From the NCBI GenBank assembly GCA_036674765.1, contig JARVKI010000023.1, positions 124,001-188,000 on the forward strand: a stretch of 64,000 bases of DNA, in the 5' to 3' direction. A model generated the notes under the pieces. That model was not told the origin of the DNA. It worked only from the letters and a program-made list of their open reading frames with translations, and did no database searches. This stretch comes from Seiridium cupressi. Taxonomy: Eukaryota; Ascomycota; Sordariomycetes; Amphisphaeriales; Sporocadaceae. Below are positions 12,510 to 25,192 of the stretch, in pieces. Within the stretch, counting starts at the first letter, position 1. Every line of letters begins with the position of its first letter. A program made the translations under genes and the position numbers.

Positions 12510-13913
12510 TCAGGTCCAATACCGTCCCCAAATGTCGTATTCCTCCTTCGTGCCCCTGAATTTGAACTCGAACTCCACAACATCCTGGAACCCTTCCTTT
12601 GTCTTCGGTTCCTTGAATCTCGAAGCGAACCCGTTAAACGCCAGCTTAGGTAGCGCTGTTCGTGCTTCAGGGTTCAGCGGTTTATTCAGCGCGCGAACAA
12701 CATCATTATGTTCACACAGCTCGATGGGTGTCTTGAACCAGACACAGCGGATAGGCACTTTGTGTTTTTTCGCAAAAGCTATCCACTCGGCGCGACCGTC
12801 GGTGTCCGGATTCGTATTATCGATGGCCACGGAATCGCCCTCGGAAAGTGCATCGCCTGCGACTTTGAAGCATTTGGCGCGTGATTTGAGGGTATCTTGG
12901 TTGATCCGTTCATATGCCAGAGGCTTCAGGTGTCTCCAGTAGAAGGTGCTCTTCCCAGCGCCCGGAGGCCCAACAAAGAGGACGATATCCTGCTTGTTTT
13001 TCTTCTCGAAAACGAAACCGTCTTCCTCCTCTTTGTATTCGTGTTTGGCCAAGTCAAAGTCCCTCTGGAATTCGCGAGGCTCCTCTCCAAGGAAGAACTC
13101 TTCCGGCGTCTTGTAGGATATTCCCACGTTGTGGGCAAAGTTGCGGTCTGAGCAGCTAAAGTCCTTCGCGATAGCTGAGGCATTCTTCAGGAATGCAGTC
13201 CGACCGCCAGCATCACCCACGAAGACGCTGTTCTCCGAATCGACTCCATCTTCTGGAATATCGTAGTCCTCACAGATCTCCTTCCACATGCCCGTCCTTG
13301 GTTTACGGTAGATGTCCTTTCCTGTCGCTGCATACAAAGTCGTGGTCAAGTCGAGCTGAGTAAGCACCGCACTGCATTTTTGCTTGAACTTGGTAACCCG
13401 ATCCTTCCCCAAATTCTTGGGTCCTTTGGCCTTGGGATCTGGATGTAGCGTGAGCCCGGCCTGGTTACTAAGTATCACAACGCGGTAGTCGTCGTTGTAG
13501 AGTTGCCTAAGTTTGGACGGCACGGATGAATTCCACCACTTCCAATCGGCGGGATCATCGCCATGCTTTTTGCCAGAAGCAGTCGTAATCAGGGTCGAAT
13601 CCTGCAAGAACAGCCATCAGTTCGTTGGCCATCACATAATTCTTTCACACCCTACCAGGTCAAAGGCTGCAATCTTCCTTCTTTTCCCTCGGTCCGACTC
13701 GTGTTGATTCTCCGGCTCGTAGCGGCCTACCAGCAGAGTCGCTGGCGTGTCATCATCGGGTGCTCTCTCCGACCAGACTGTGCGTTCCTTGGGTTTCTGG
13801 GAAGCGGGAGTAAAGAAACTGGAGACAGCACTCTTGGAGATGGAGCTCTGCGCCTTGCGTTTCACTGGCGGAGGGGAGATTGAAGCGTCAACCTTGCGTT
13901 TGTTCGTCGCCAT
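12510..13913 (-). CDS. PNK1: Bifunctional polynucleotide kinase 3'-phosphatase
   Basis: Nuclear DNA-repair enzyme (PNKP family, 449 residues). It removes 3'-phosphates and adds 5'-phosphates at strand breaks so that polymerases and ligases can act. Exons are 13913-13656 and 13601-12510, with a 54-base intron (GTAGGG...TTGCAG). The join creates the HAD phosphatase motif KIAAFDLDSTLI (nucleophile Asp at about residue 85). Further HAD motifs are VVILSNQAG (about 127-135) and SVFVGDAGGR (about 211-220). The kinase half has a P-loop GPPGAGKST (about 297-305) and, downstream, AIDNTNPD. The N-terminal 80 residues are basic and disordered and contain KSAVSSFFTP, resembling a PCNA-binding box. An in-frame ATG at 13943 could extend the protein by 10 residues. 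The inner ATG has the better context (CAGCC before ATGG). No FHA domain is present, as in fungal members. Confidence 0.9.
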
Positions 13914-16429
13914 GGCTGGACGACGGACGACTGAGAGAATCAAAGATTGGGGCAGAAATACAAACCGGAAAGAGCCCGCAACGCCTACTTTACATTAGCG
14001 GGTGATGGAGTTGGGAACGAAGTCGATGGTACCTGAGGTTATGCAAGTCATTTACGCGAAGTTCAGGCCTGTCAGGGAGAAGACGCGTCGTGGCGGGGCG
14101 TTGACGTTAAGCTTTGTGGGGGGAAGAACATTTAAGTAAGCAACAGACAAGTGGTTAAACAACCGGTCAACACTATGAGTAGCTACAGGCTATTGACCCC
14201 GACCTAGCAATTAGAAACATAAGATAAATATAGAGAAATAAAAAATAGCTTCAGTTGATTGATCATCTCCATGATTCTGAACGACACCACTGCAACCCCG
14301 CCATGATTTTCCGCATTCGTCTGGATCGGTTGGTAGGTTCCTCCAGATACTTTTAGATGCGCCGTCTCGCATGTCAAAAGCACTGGCCAAACATTCAGGT
14401 CAACGTCGACATCATCTCCGTTGGCCTTGGAGAACCATTTGAGCATATACTTGTCCATTTCCCCTCGGTTTTCACACATATATCCCAAATTTAACATCTG
14501 GATCGTCTTTCAAGCCACGACCGATGTTGATTGGTCTGAAAGCTGCCGGGACCGTGGATGCAGCACCAATGCACTTCTGCGGCTGGTTATGAGGAAAGTC
14601 GAGGCGGGCTGCCCAAGGCGCCTTGCCGCTCACCAAGCTCGATTGCCTACATATCTAATGCTTGGCGAGTCTTCGATACTGGCTCTACTTTGAAGAAAAG
14701 GCTAGCGTATTGGATAGGCATTTTCAGCCGCAGCTCCCAAATCAGGCCTCCCAATTTTGAAGGCTCACGCTGACGATGGATGGCAAAAAGCGGCAAGTCT
14801 TTGCTTTCTACACGTTCGTATGGATAAACACCAGGCTGGCAATGCGTTTGTGGGCCGCCAACATGTCTGGGAATAACGATGAGCTTCCAATTTTCGAGTT
14901 GCGCCAAACCAATGTAGCAAATGCTCGCCCATTCAGTGCCTGTGGCTTGACGGAAACATAGGTAAGCGCCAACAACTCGCCCTACAGCTCGCCCTACAAA
15001 TCCGCATGACTTGACATCATCATACATCTCAGCTGCTGAATCGCTGAGCGGTGGATATACTTTGTATCCTTTGTCAGATGTGCCAGAGACGGCCAATTCA
15101 ATTCACGGACTTCAGAGCTGCCCGCCCAGGGGTGCCGGTACATCGAGCTCCAATCAAATTTTAATATTGATACATGTGACCAACGTGCAATACAGTAGCA
15201 TCAACGTAGACATGTGGAGCCTGGACAGAAGGAAGTATATTCAGCTAAATATCCCGTGCCAAATGTTATTAAGAACTCTGTGCAAAGAAGACATTACTTC
15301 GACTTGTATAATAAGTTAGACTGGTTTGATAAGAATACTGTTTTTACACTGCCTCATGTCCAGAGAGCGTCTGGAATTTATAAAAGGGTTTAGAAGATGA
15401 GCGCAGACATGAGCTTTAGACCCCATCATAGAGCAGGACAATGCTTGCCGAGAGACTCATTACCTTGATAAACACTGGGGCGTAAGAATGCAGAAGAACA
15501 AGGCCGCGCAAAATACTATAAGCTTTTTACGATCTGAATAAATTATCGACTTTATAACAGGGCTGTTTGAGAACTTTATTCATACCATTGAGTAGATATA
15601 CCGACCCTGGATGGGGTATACCTACCGAAGTTACAGGCATGGTATAAATATAAAGTATACACATAGAAGCTACATAGATGACGCAACACCATCAGCAAAC
15701 CCTCTCTGCTGAAATAGAGGAGAAGCTCAAGCCGGCATTTGGAGATAAGAAAGAACGGGAAAGCGCGTATCTCCAGGGGTCGCAGCACTGGGTTTCTCGG
15801 TTTCATGCTGAATAGCCTCTTGCTGGCGTCTGTTGGCTTGGTGGTTTGAAAGCAGCAAACAACGCTAGCCCGGTTTGCAATTGTGGATCCGTATCGGACT
15901 TGGATATCGTATAGGAATGCAGGGACATGTTCTCAGATGCTAACTAGGGGCTCTAATATTAGTCACTCAAAATCCTCGGTTTTTATCAAGTTGGACGGTC
16001 GACTCCCAAGCCGCTCAACGACTAGATTGGTATTTACTGCCGCCTCTAGTCGAGCTCGCATCATCGTTGGAGCTGCGTTCAAACTGCTGCCATCCATATG
16101 AGCATGTACCTCGTAGGGCGCTTCGTCACTGGTATAGGGTGGGTCAAGTAATGATTCGGTATGATGCCGGAAGCAACTGACTGATGCTGTTTAGATCCGG
16201 CATGATTGACGTTGTGGTTCTAATATACCACAGTGAAGTTTCGCCAGCACATAACCAAGGTCTTCTTGTAGGTTCAAATCCGTCATCTTTGGTGACAAAC
16301 TGTGTGTACTCAGTCCCTTCATTCTTATAAAAGCGGTTAATTAATATGTAATAAGTTATGTTTGATCGATAGTTTTATTTATATATTAAAAATTACCTCA
16401 TTATTTATTCTGGCTTCAAAGTCTCGGCT
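13914..16429. other. Intergenic, no convincing gene
   Basis: The longest frame (minus, 15096-14647, 149 codons) has no recognisable domain and mixed composition. The right part, about 16320-16420, is strongly A+T-rich and borders the chitin synthase remnant. No RNA gene was recognised. Confidence 0.45.
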
Positions 16430-17188
16430 ACAGAATATCGTCTTTACGTACACCATTTCTTTCTTTATATTTGCCATCGCCCAACTTTACCTCTTCAGAT
16501 GAACCCGATCTACTCAACGAAGAGGCTTGTAGACTTCAAGCTCGACACCAACGGCTCCTCCAACTACGTTTACCTCAGTGAATACTACTCGGATGTATGA
16601 TCATTGATCATCCTAGTCACCGCTGTGGCTCTCTTTGGCACCTATATTTGGGCAGGTATTGTAAGCCTCGACCCGTGGCATTTGATCACTGGCCGGGCGC
16701 AGTACCTCTTTATATCCTCGTCACATCTGAACATACTCAAGGCATATGCATTCAGTAGTGTCCATGATAGTATTTGGGGTCATAAGAGTGGAAAAAGGTC
16801 TACGTTGCGATACCAATTCAAGCTCGCATTAAAGCCAGATACAGCTGAGACAGTCGACAGCTCACAAGAAGACATTGACGCACAATCCGAAGCGACAGTG
16901 AAGCGTGCTTTGACGCCATTTGAGCTCGACAAATCATCAGTGGAAGAAGATAAGGAAGATGCCTTCACCAAGTTTCGGACCGTCTTGGTTGCGGTCTACC
17001 TCTTCTCGAATTTCTGCGTATGTGTCACCATCATGAATGAATTACTGAGCTTCTTCGGTGACTCGTATATGCATAAGATATGGTTCTTCAAGATATGGAT
17101 ATGGGATAACCCGGAGCTTCCCTTGTTACAGTTCGCAGGCTGTTGCTATGCTATGCTTGGTAGTGCATTCTGGCACTTTATTATCTAG
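16430..17188 (+). pseudogene. C-terminal remnant of a chitin synthase
   Basis: Degraded copy of the membrane-spanning C-terminus of a class I-III chitin synthase, an integral plasma-membrane enzyme that polymerises N-acetylglucosamine. One frame reads TYTISFFIFAIAQLYLF (about 16447-16500). A second frame continues STKRLVDFKLDTNGSSNYVY, hits a stop (TGA about 16600), then runs open. It reads VSLDPWHLITGRAQYLF, LNILKAYAFSSVHDSIWG and an acidic linker, then FRTVLVAVYLFSNFCV, to a stop at 17186. The DPWH, 'YAF..HD..WG' and terminal transmembrane segments follow the order found in intact enzymes. The catalytic part (EDR, QRRRW) is absent, and the preceding DNA is A+T-rich. It is a 5'-truncated, frameshifted fragment; intact paralogs must lie elsewhere. 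Family call fairly sure; class uncertain. Confidence 0.75.
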
Positions 17189-20100
17189 TTGGCGAAGGCA
17201 TACCTTCGGTACCATTATAAGTATTTTTGTCTTGCTAAGTCACAATCTTATAGATAGATATTCAATACTCTGGTTATGAGATATTTCTACGAAGGAAGCC
17301 GTGTACAGTTATACAGAAACCACCCAGTGTCACGCATAGAGAAAGGACTTGTTCTGACACATATAATTCCAACCTTTCGCGCTGTCCCTGTTCAGCCCAC
17401 TGTAGGCCTAAACCAAACAAACGTAGCCGACCAGCCGACTCCGGGGCCAGCACGGAAATCGGACCTCAAACAACTGTCCTAGGCTTTTTGTTTCAGGTAT
17501 GGAGAATCTGTCATATTGCTGTGCGTCTGATCTCGCAGGGACATCGCTGGGAAAATCGCTGTCGGCACCTCGAAAAGATCCTTGCCAGGAGGTCGGATTT
17601 ACTGGTCGTAGCGTATGCAAATGCAGAGCTTACTCATTGCACTAAAGTGAGGTCCTTCTGTAGATAGCAGACTTCCCTAGACCAGGTTTGTTGCTCCCTG
17701 CTCAAGATGTAACCATTCGACGACATAAAGCAAGCACGCAAAACTTCACTCGCCGGCATTCACTGCCACTTCTCGCCGTTGGATCAGACCACTACACGTA
17801 GTCGAGGCCGTCATGACTGCAGAAGCAAATGAAAATGCTTGACAATTTTACACTGGCATTGGGCATTACCCCAAGCATTCCTTTGTGGTCTCGCCTATAC
17901 TTGCAATTACTTGCCATTTAATATGAACCCGCAGCAACTTTGCCACGTTGATAAGTCCAATATCCTCAATTTCTTCGCCACGTCGCGACTATGCCGGCAT
18001 TGGATCCAACGAAAAAAAAAATCTTCATGCAGATAGTAGTAGTTCCTATATAGTCAAACTTTGCGCAGCTGGCAGTTGTTGTCACCGCTCCCCGAGTTTG
18101 TGATTAAGTGGATGCATGCGGTGGTTCATACCATTATTCATTGCACCGCATTTGAGAACACACCAATCCATCATGTTGGGATCGGACGCGATTCGTCAAA
18201 TTGTCATCACCACGACGCAATACCTCGACTGAGAAAACCCCCGCATGCGGAACTCACCCAGATCATCAGTTCTAGACCAGATCATCGCCGCCGGACTCAA
18301 AATTGGCGTGAGCCGGAGAAGGAGGGTTTCCCTTCTGCCGTGTGTGGTCTGCATGCTTAGCCTCGCGCCGGCAAGGGTCCGCGAAAACGTGGTTGGACCT
18401 AGCGACTTAACGGCGCCAGAGTCAATTTGTCAAGTGCGCCCTTCAGGAGCGGTCCCCGACACCAGAGTTTCCGCGAGGAATGGTTCTTCTCTAGTTGTTA
18501 CACGCTTTTGCCGGTGCAGTGCTTTTGGTTCTCTGGTTTTGACTTTGCGCACAGAAGTTGCGCTGTGTGACTGGCGTTACCTGGAGAAGAAAGCAGGAAA
18601 GTCAATTCGGCTTTTTCCCTTGCCTGCTCACCCACCATGACGGCGTGGAGGCGCTCGGTCCCCTAGCAGTCCGGAAAATGGCCCCCAGCGATGGCCTCTG
18701 CCGCACTTGGTGCTGACGCTCTGCACTCCCGCCCATCCCACACGCCAGCGCGTTGCGCGGGAGGGTCGCTGCTTCGTCGTTGACTTCTCGTAGGGGTCGA
18801 ATGGTAATCAAGGGCCAAATCAATCGAATCGGAGGAGAAAGTGACAAGTCACAGCACCTCTGACATCATTGGCGCACTGCCCGTTGGGTAACGAAGCAAG
18901 GAACGGCCCAACGGAATAGGTAGTCGAGAACGTCTCCCCTCTCCCTCTTCGCCAGCGAATCGTTCATGATTGGGGGTGCGCTCGCCGTTGCAGGGGGACT
19001 CGTCCGCGTTTGCGACCAGTCATGTCGCGAGCGCAAGACCGGAGAGGCGAATAGTGCTCTGCCACACCTTGTGTGCCTGCATTAGCGCCTTGGGGAGATA
19101 AAGGAAGGGGGGCCAACGATGGGGAAAACTCGGCCTGCGAGGGATTCTGCTCCTCGAGGTCAGCACGTAATTATACCACGCCAATGTAACCCAGGGAGGG
19201 TAGGTAATTTTCTGGAACCTTATCCAATGTGCGAAATCCATAAGCAAGGTTTAGTTTCACGTGGATTATATTGCAACCTTGGTGTGAAAGCGACAACGCT
19301 GCTTTTATCCAGTCGCGTGGTTTGCCGGCTTCTTCCCTGTGCATCCAGCGTTGAAAGGAAAAAGTCAATGACCGATGTGATGAGTGTTCTTTGCATGGCA
19401 GTAGCTGCAACCTTAGACAGCCAAGGACGCAAAGGACTTTGTAGGGCTAGATATGAGCGGGAGGGAGGGCAATAGGATATCTTCGTGGTGGAATGGAGTA
19501 AGGATCGACACCACAATTGCGTACACGAGCCTCCGTGCAACCTGAGGGCTTTCATACATCGCTTCAGCCGTTCGCTGGCGCTACAGCCTCGCTGTGGCAT
19601 CACGAGAACGTCAAGTGAGTATTGAGATGGAGCCCTCGCCTCGGAACTTTTGCATAGGGCGTTAAAATGGAGAAAAGCCAGCAAGGTGGGATGATCATTT
19701 GTCACTTTGGAAGCCGTTCCCGGAAACGCGATGGAACATCATTGAGCCATGAGGGCCCAAGCTAGTTGAATTTCGGTGGTGCTTTAGTAATGCATCTACT
19801 GACAGCATTCGAAGTCCCGCGATGCCTGCACCGCAGACGCGTTGACCCCTGAAAGCTGAAATCTGTTGAGAGAGAATCTGCATGCAGGCAGTGGCTATCG
19901 CGTGAGGTTGTCTCGATGGCAATTGGTCAATAGGAATCCCTATATGCCTCCAACGTACTGAAGTCGGCATAAGTTTAGAAGCTCTTGCCGGACTAATCAG
20001 TGCTGTAGAAAAGAGCCGTTTCTTTCGCCTTACGGCTATCAGGTTGGCTCGCTTGTATACTTGTGAGCGGCCCAGTGATGTAAGTCTGTCGGATTAGGCC

Positions 20101-23100
20101 GTCATGAATGCTTGCTTGTCCATTTGCAAAGTTCATAATGCAAAAGACTGCTATTCAGTGGCTCAAATATCAGCCCAATAGTCGCTTCAGCGTGGTGGCA
20201 GCGGGCTAGAATATACGCGTCTTTCTAATCCAATGTTTCTCATCTCGATCGTCGCCGATGCACTTAATGGTCGTTCCCACGATCAGAGAAAAATCTTTAC
20301 CTAGGGTCTCTAACCAGCGATCAGCTGCGGGGGGCGTCAGCGAAGTGGAACCGATCGCCAGGCACGAAAAAGACCGGGAGCTCTGCCGAGCTGGAGTGGC
20401 AGGGCATTTCAGTCCGATCGAATAAGCATCAATCTACGCCCTCCATGCTGGCGGCTAATGCAAGGTACGAGTGATCTTCAACCACGGTAAGCAGACCTCA
20501 ATGCGCCGGTAGATAAATGGGCACACAGATGCACGATGCACAAGTATACGCAAATCGAGGATGACTTGGAACAGTTCACGCAGCAGAGAGGCGGCCAATC
20601 TATGCCAATTGTAAGCTTGTAGAGCTATTTTTAGTCTCCCTGAGGGAACGGGAAGGAAGAAGCAATATAGCAACCGAGCATGGGAGTAAAGACCGGGAAA
20701 CATTCAAATTCTGGTCCACGACCACTATGTTAGGAAATTCGACTGATATTCCGAGTCGATTCGGGTAGTTCCGCGAGCAATAATGACAATGATACCAAGC
20801 GGCACGGGCTGGTCTTGCCATGGGTCCTCCGGGAGTTTGTCCGGCAAACATGGGACCTATGCATACCACTTTCATGGCTCGTAGTAGTCAACAACAAGGC
20901 TGGTTCCTGGAGGCAGTACTTTGCGAATGTCCGAAAAGTATCGGATGTTGATTTGCTGGATATTGAACGCCATATTGATGTACTCGGCTGATGTTGCATT
21001 TCGTGGGTCCCAAGCCATGGCAACTTGATCCGGGAGGCTGAGAAGATCACGAGTCTAGTCGAGTCCAGCTCGACTGTCGTGGGAGCATGCAAGCAAAGCT
21101 ACCCAGAATTAATTCTCAAGCGTCACAGCAGCGCCGATCATGTCAACTGCAGTCGAGGACTGAACTAGGCATGAAACTGGGCACGACTTCCGGCAGTTTG
21201 GCCAGTACGGCATCTGTGTGGCTAGCGAGCTGTACACGAGATTATTGTCACCCCTACCCCAGATTTGAGACGGGTATTACCACGGCTCCCTATACTTGAG
21301 ACCTCATAGCCACTGGCGGGTCATGGGCAGCCCAAGACCCTCCATCCCGTGGCTGTTGTATTGTGGTGCCAAAAGCCTGACGGTATGCTCGTGTAAGTTT
21401 CACAAATCATATGATGCCCATTTTCGAGGACTCTGTTGCAATCTCCAGGTTAGACCGTTGAAACCGCACATGGTTAAATTCGTGAGCCTCTTGTATGTAA
21501 TGCTGTCTTGTATGCTGTCTTTAAGCATCTTGAGCTTGGGACACGTGATAAAGGGCGGGAGAAGACCGCGAGTCGAGTCGCGACACGCCGCGCGGGGCCG
21601 ACCAGGGCCCAGACCTGATTCAGAGGATTACAAAGATCTCAGAACACGTCGGACGTTACAAAGTGAGTTGTGAGCAGTCAGCTGACTCGTGCTTGAAAAC
21701 CTGCCCATAGCCAGGGTTCGGGGAGGAAATGGATAAGCAACCTGACGCAAGATGTAACGCTGGACCTGGACCATAAGCACGGCAGGCGGGCCGTACGGGT
21801 AATCGAAACCAAAACGCTCGGGGACGAACATTGGTGGATGTTGTACCTCAGTAAGCTGACGAGGACCAGGGACAAGAAGGGTGCTGACAGGTTGCGATGA
21901 AAATTGATTGGGAAACAAAGCGCTATCAGCGGCTGCAAGCAATCGTAGTATCACACAACATCTCCCGTGCTCCGCTGGAAAGATCAGACCAGGATAAACT
22001 CTATCTCTTCCAGTCCCATGGATCTAAGGCAAAAACTCTAAAGCTGTATTGTGCAGTAGCAAGGAAAGGCGCAGCAGTACCCAACTGGCGGTAGTAAATC
22101 CCGCGAAAATGGGCCCGAAGCCGACGCAATTGCCATGTTCAACCAGAATTGTAGATGAATGGCAGATGGCGTCAAGGCGCTCTGCGCAAACCCGCACAGC
22201 TGAGGGGCCTGGGCCGGATTGCATCACCACCCTTAGGCTAACTTCCGCACAGAACTGCGCGTAGTGTTCTGACTGCTCATAGGCACTGAGATGACCTGCG
22301 AATCAAACACGCTGAATTATATTTACCCTTTACACCGTGGACCTCCAATTTGCCTTTGTCTTCTACAACTATTGCGCCGTACGATGAACCATGCTTTTCG
22401 TCACTCAAGCCATTTAATTAAGCTGCAGCAGAGAACAAACCAACAACTTTGATTTATTTTCGGACTTTGCACGCCGCTCTCAGGGCCCCCACAGAACCCT
22501 GCAGCAGTTCGCAAAGCTTAAGGTCGGATATAGTACCATACAGCTCTTGAAAACCCCGTATGCGTCTGTACCACGACGGCTTGTCTCAACTTTTGTTTTC
22601 CCCAGTAATAGTGAAGTTGTCTTCCTGCACCTCTGCTTACTTACTGTGTCTGAGTGAGGCGTGTTGGAAATGCCGTCATAGGTACCCTACAGCCGAGTTG
22701 GCGGCTCCTATTGCTGTACCATGTCGTCTAAGCTAGCCTTTACAGGCAGCCTGTCCCGGCTACTGGGCCCGCCGAATGATCTGGGCCTCGTTTTGCGGAT
22801 TCGCAAGTGGGTTGAATGGCCTTCCTCGGGATCCTCTTCTATGGCAACCGTGGTGAGAGGGCTTTTGCTGCTTACAGCCCGATGACGGGCTCCATCGCAA
22901 ACACTGCAGTAGACTTCAGTAGGCTCCAGCACATGGTCGTGGCAGTTGATGCGGTGAATGGCCCTCGGCTCAATTATGCAGAGCGCAGTTGTCACAACGT
23001 CGCTGAGCTGTACCAATCCACTTCATTAGGACTGGGCAATGTATTTACACATTTCGCGGCCGGCTGCGTGGGCAACGACCGGGGACAAACTCACAGCTTC

Positions 23101-25192
23101 TAGTGCTAGCTTATCCGGGATTTCACGTGTTTCTCTGCGTTTGGAACCTGCCCTATTTGAGCCAATGAATAAGAAAAATAATATGTCCTGCTTCCCCACA
23201 CGAACTGCCGACTTGAAAAGAGAAACATGTGTCTTGACACATGCTGTCTTACACTCTCAGCGGTGTCGTCTAACTACCCATCGTGAAGCAAGCCTTCCGC
23301 AGCCATCCATCGAGGTTTGGTGTTTGGTGGTTGCATAGTGAATATTGAGCAGTTCACGCACTGTGAGCAGGGAAGACTTCCGGGACGACAGGACCAGCGA
23401 TCCGGCGAGTCAGGCCCCATTTGGCTTAGCCGTCTCCAGGGAAAACAAAAAAGGTTTTTTTTGCCATGCCCTGGTCGACTGGGGGAAGAAAGACAACAAA
23501 CGGCTCCCCAATGCGGAATGGTTGGATGGAAAGCAGCGACCGCAATGACAAGCTCGCAAAAGGACTGGTAAATGCTGGGGCTGTAGTGATGCCGCAAGTT
23601 CGAGCATTCGGCTAGACCAAGATTCTCTCGAGGGGAGGATCGAGCGATGGCTAAGGTTTGCCCAGCGTAGATTCAGATCCCAAGTCGTGCAATCCCCGAA
23701 CTCTCCATGGGCAGAGCCTGCACATGGAGGAGATCAATATCTTCAATTCTCTCCGCTTTGGTTCACTTGTTCTCCTTGCAACCCTGTTTGTTGTTGTTTG
23801 CACGGTCCACGATGGGACTACGACTGACTGACTTGGTCGGCTCGTGGTCACTGCTCTGAGCAGTGATCATTAGATTGGCAAGCGACGGAGCCAACGTCAA
23901 CAGTCCGTGGACTGCGACACCGCCATCGACGGACTGTTTCGCCATGTTATCACAGGCCACGGGAAAAGCAGTGCGAACCATGGCCATAGAGTCAGTGGTC
24001 ACGCCACACATGGCCATTGCAATGTCGCGGGCATAAGCCACGGGTTTCGTTTTTCCTTGCAAAGGTACAAAAAGTTTGTATACTGACTAACTAGAGCCAA
24101 GCGGCTTGTCGTGGACTGCTGGGCTTCTGCAAGCCCTCGCATCCCACTTCGGAAGCCTTCCACGGCCCACCCACCCATCACAGAGTGCCATACATTGTAC
24201 CCAAGCGTCCCAACCCCCATGTTCCTCGATTTCTAGATTTTCTGGGCTATGAGTTGTGACCCTGGTCCCGGCCAACGGTGCGGGTACGAGCGCGCCCAAG
24301 CCAAACGAAACAACCCATGGTATCCCATTCGGTGGATTCTCATGGCGCCCGCGTACCCCAGTCGAAGCCGGTGCGCTCGCCTGCATCCACCCAGTCGGCC
24401 GTCCACTTCAACCCAGAGCCTCCCACCACTGGATTTTCTTTCCCGCCCTCCTCATGTGTGACTGTTGAAGCATTTCTGATAGCTGCCAGCACTCGACTGC
24501 CAATCGTTGACCAACATCTTGCGCAACCTGCCCCGAGGAGACCACCCAGGCCTTGACATTCAATATATTCGCTGCGGTGCCGCCTTGTCGTCGAACTCGG
24601 TCTTTCGAGCCAAGCAACTCTTGACGTTGGGTTACGCTCACGTGCACCCTCGCTGGAGCTCCTTCTACCGCCAGAAACGTCGAGCAACAATACCGGGTCT
24701 GGACAGCTGTGATTGGTGAGCCCACGCATCATCCTGGAAAACAACACAGCACGCTCTCCCAGCGCCCAACGACCACCCGCGAACCCCACGACTCTTATTC
24801 CTCTCTTGCACGAGCTGCATATCCCCAGAACACGTGGACGAGTGCAGCCAACCGAGGCACCTTAGGGCAGAAACGCTCTTGTACACGTATGATCACTCTG
24901 GCCATTGGACCTCTGCAGCTGGCGGACGAGTCGGTCAACGCATTGCATTCTCTATATTAAAATGCACTGGTAGCGTGCCTGGAGAATCCCGTACTTGCGC
25001 CGCAAAAGCCTATCCTCAACCCGGGCGAAACAAAAGCAGAGCTTCCCGCTTCAGCTAACTGACGTACCTTGTTCAAACCAATCAACCCCACCAAAAAGAG
25101 CTTGTTCGCACCCCGTCGCGTTCAACGTTCGCGCAGCACCAAAGCTAATTGCATCGCATGCTGATCTTCAGCGCGCAACCCTCAACGACACC
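17189..25192. other. 8-kb gene-poor stretch
   Basis: No open frame here shows a known family or a believable exon set. A minus-strand stretch about 21020-20720 has a protein-like frame (IQQINIRYFSDIRKVLPPGT, later QPVPLGIIVIIARGT) interrupted by two stops; it could be a decayed gene of unknown type. Inverted repeats at 23848-23938 are listed separately. The last 900 bases (24.2-25.19 kb) are G+C-richer and C/T-biased, and probably contain the promoter and leader of the gene at 25193. Confidence 0.45.
23848..23938. repeat. Cluster of short inverted repeats
   Basis: At 23848-23866 a perfect palindrome has 9-base arms (TCACTGCTC / GAGCAGTGA) around one T. At 23899-23938 a 10-base stem (AACAGTCCGT / ACGGACTGTT) encloses 20 bases, and its left arm also forms CAGTCC-GT-GGACTG with the adjoining sequence. 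No gene overlaps them. Function unknown. Confidence 0.6.

Noticed and set aside
14647..15096. 149-codon minus frame
   Set aside because: No family resemblance. A single open frame of this size is expected by chance.
16259..16290. GGTTCAAATCC, resembling a tRNA T-loop
   Set aside because: The flanking bases do not pair into a T-stem, and no matching acceptor or D arm was found.
19220..19705. 161-codon minus frame in the gene desert
   Set aside because: No motif, unfavourable composition and no splice or promoter context.
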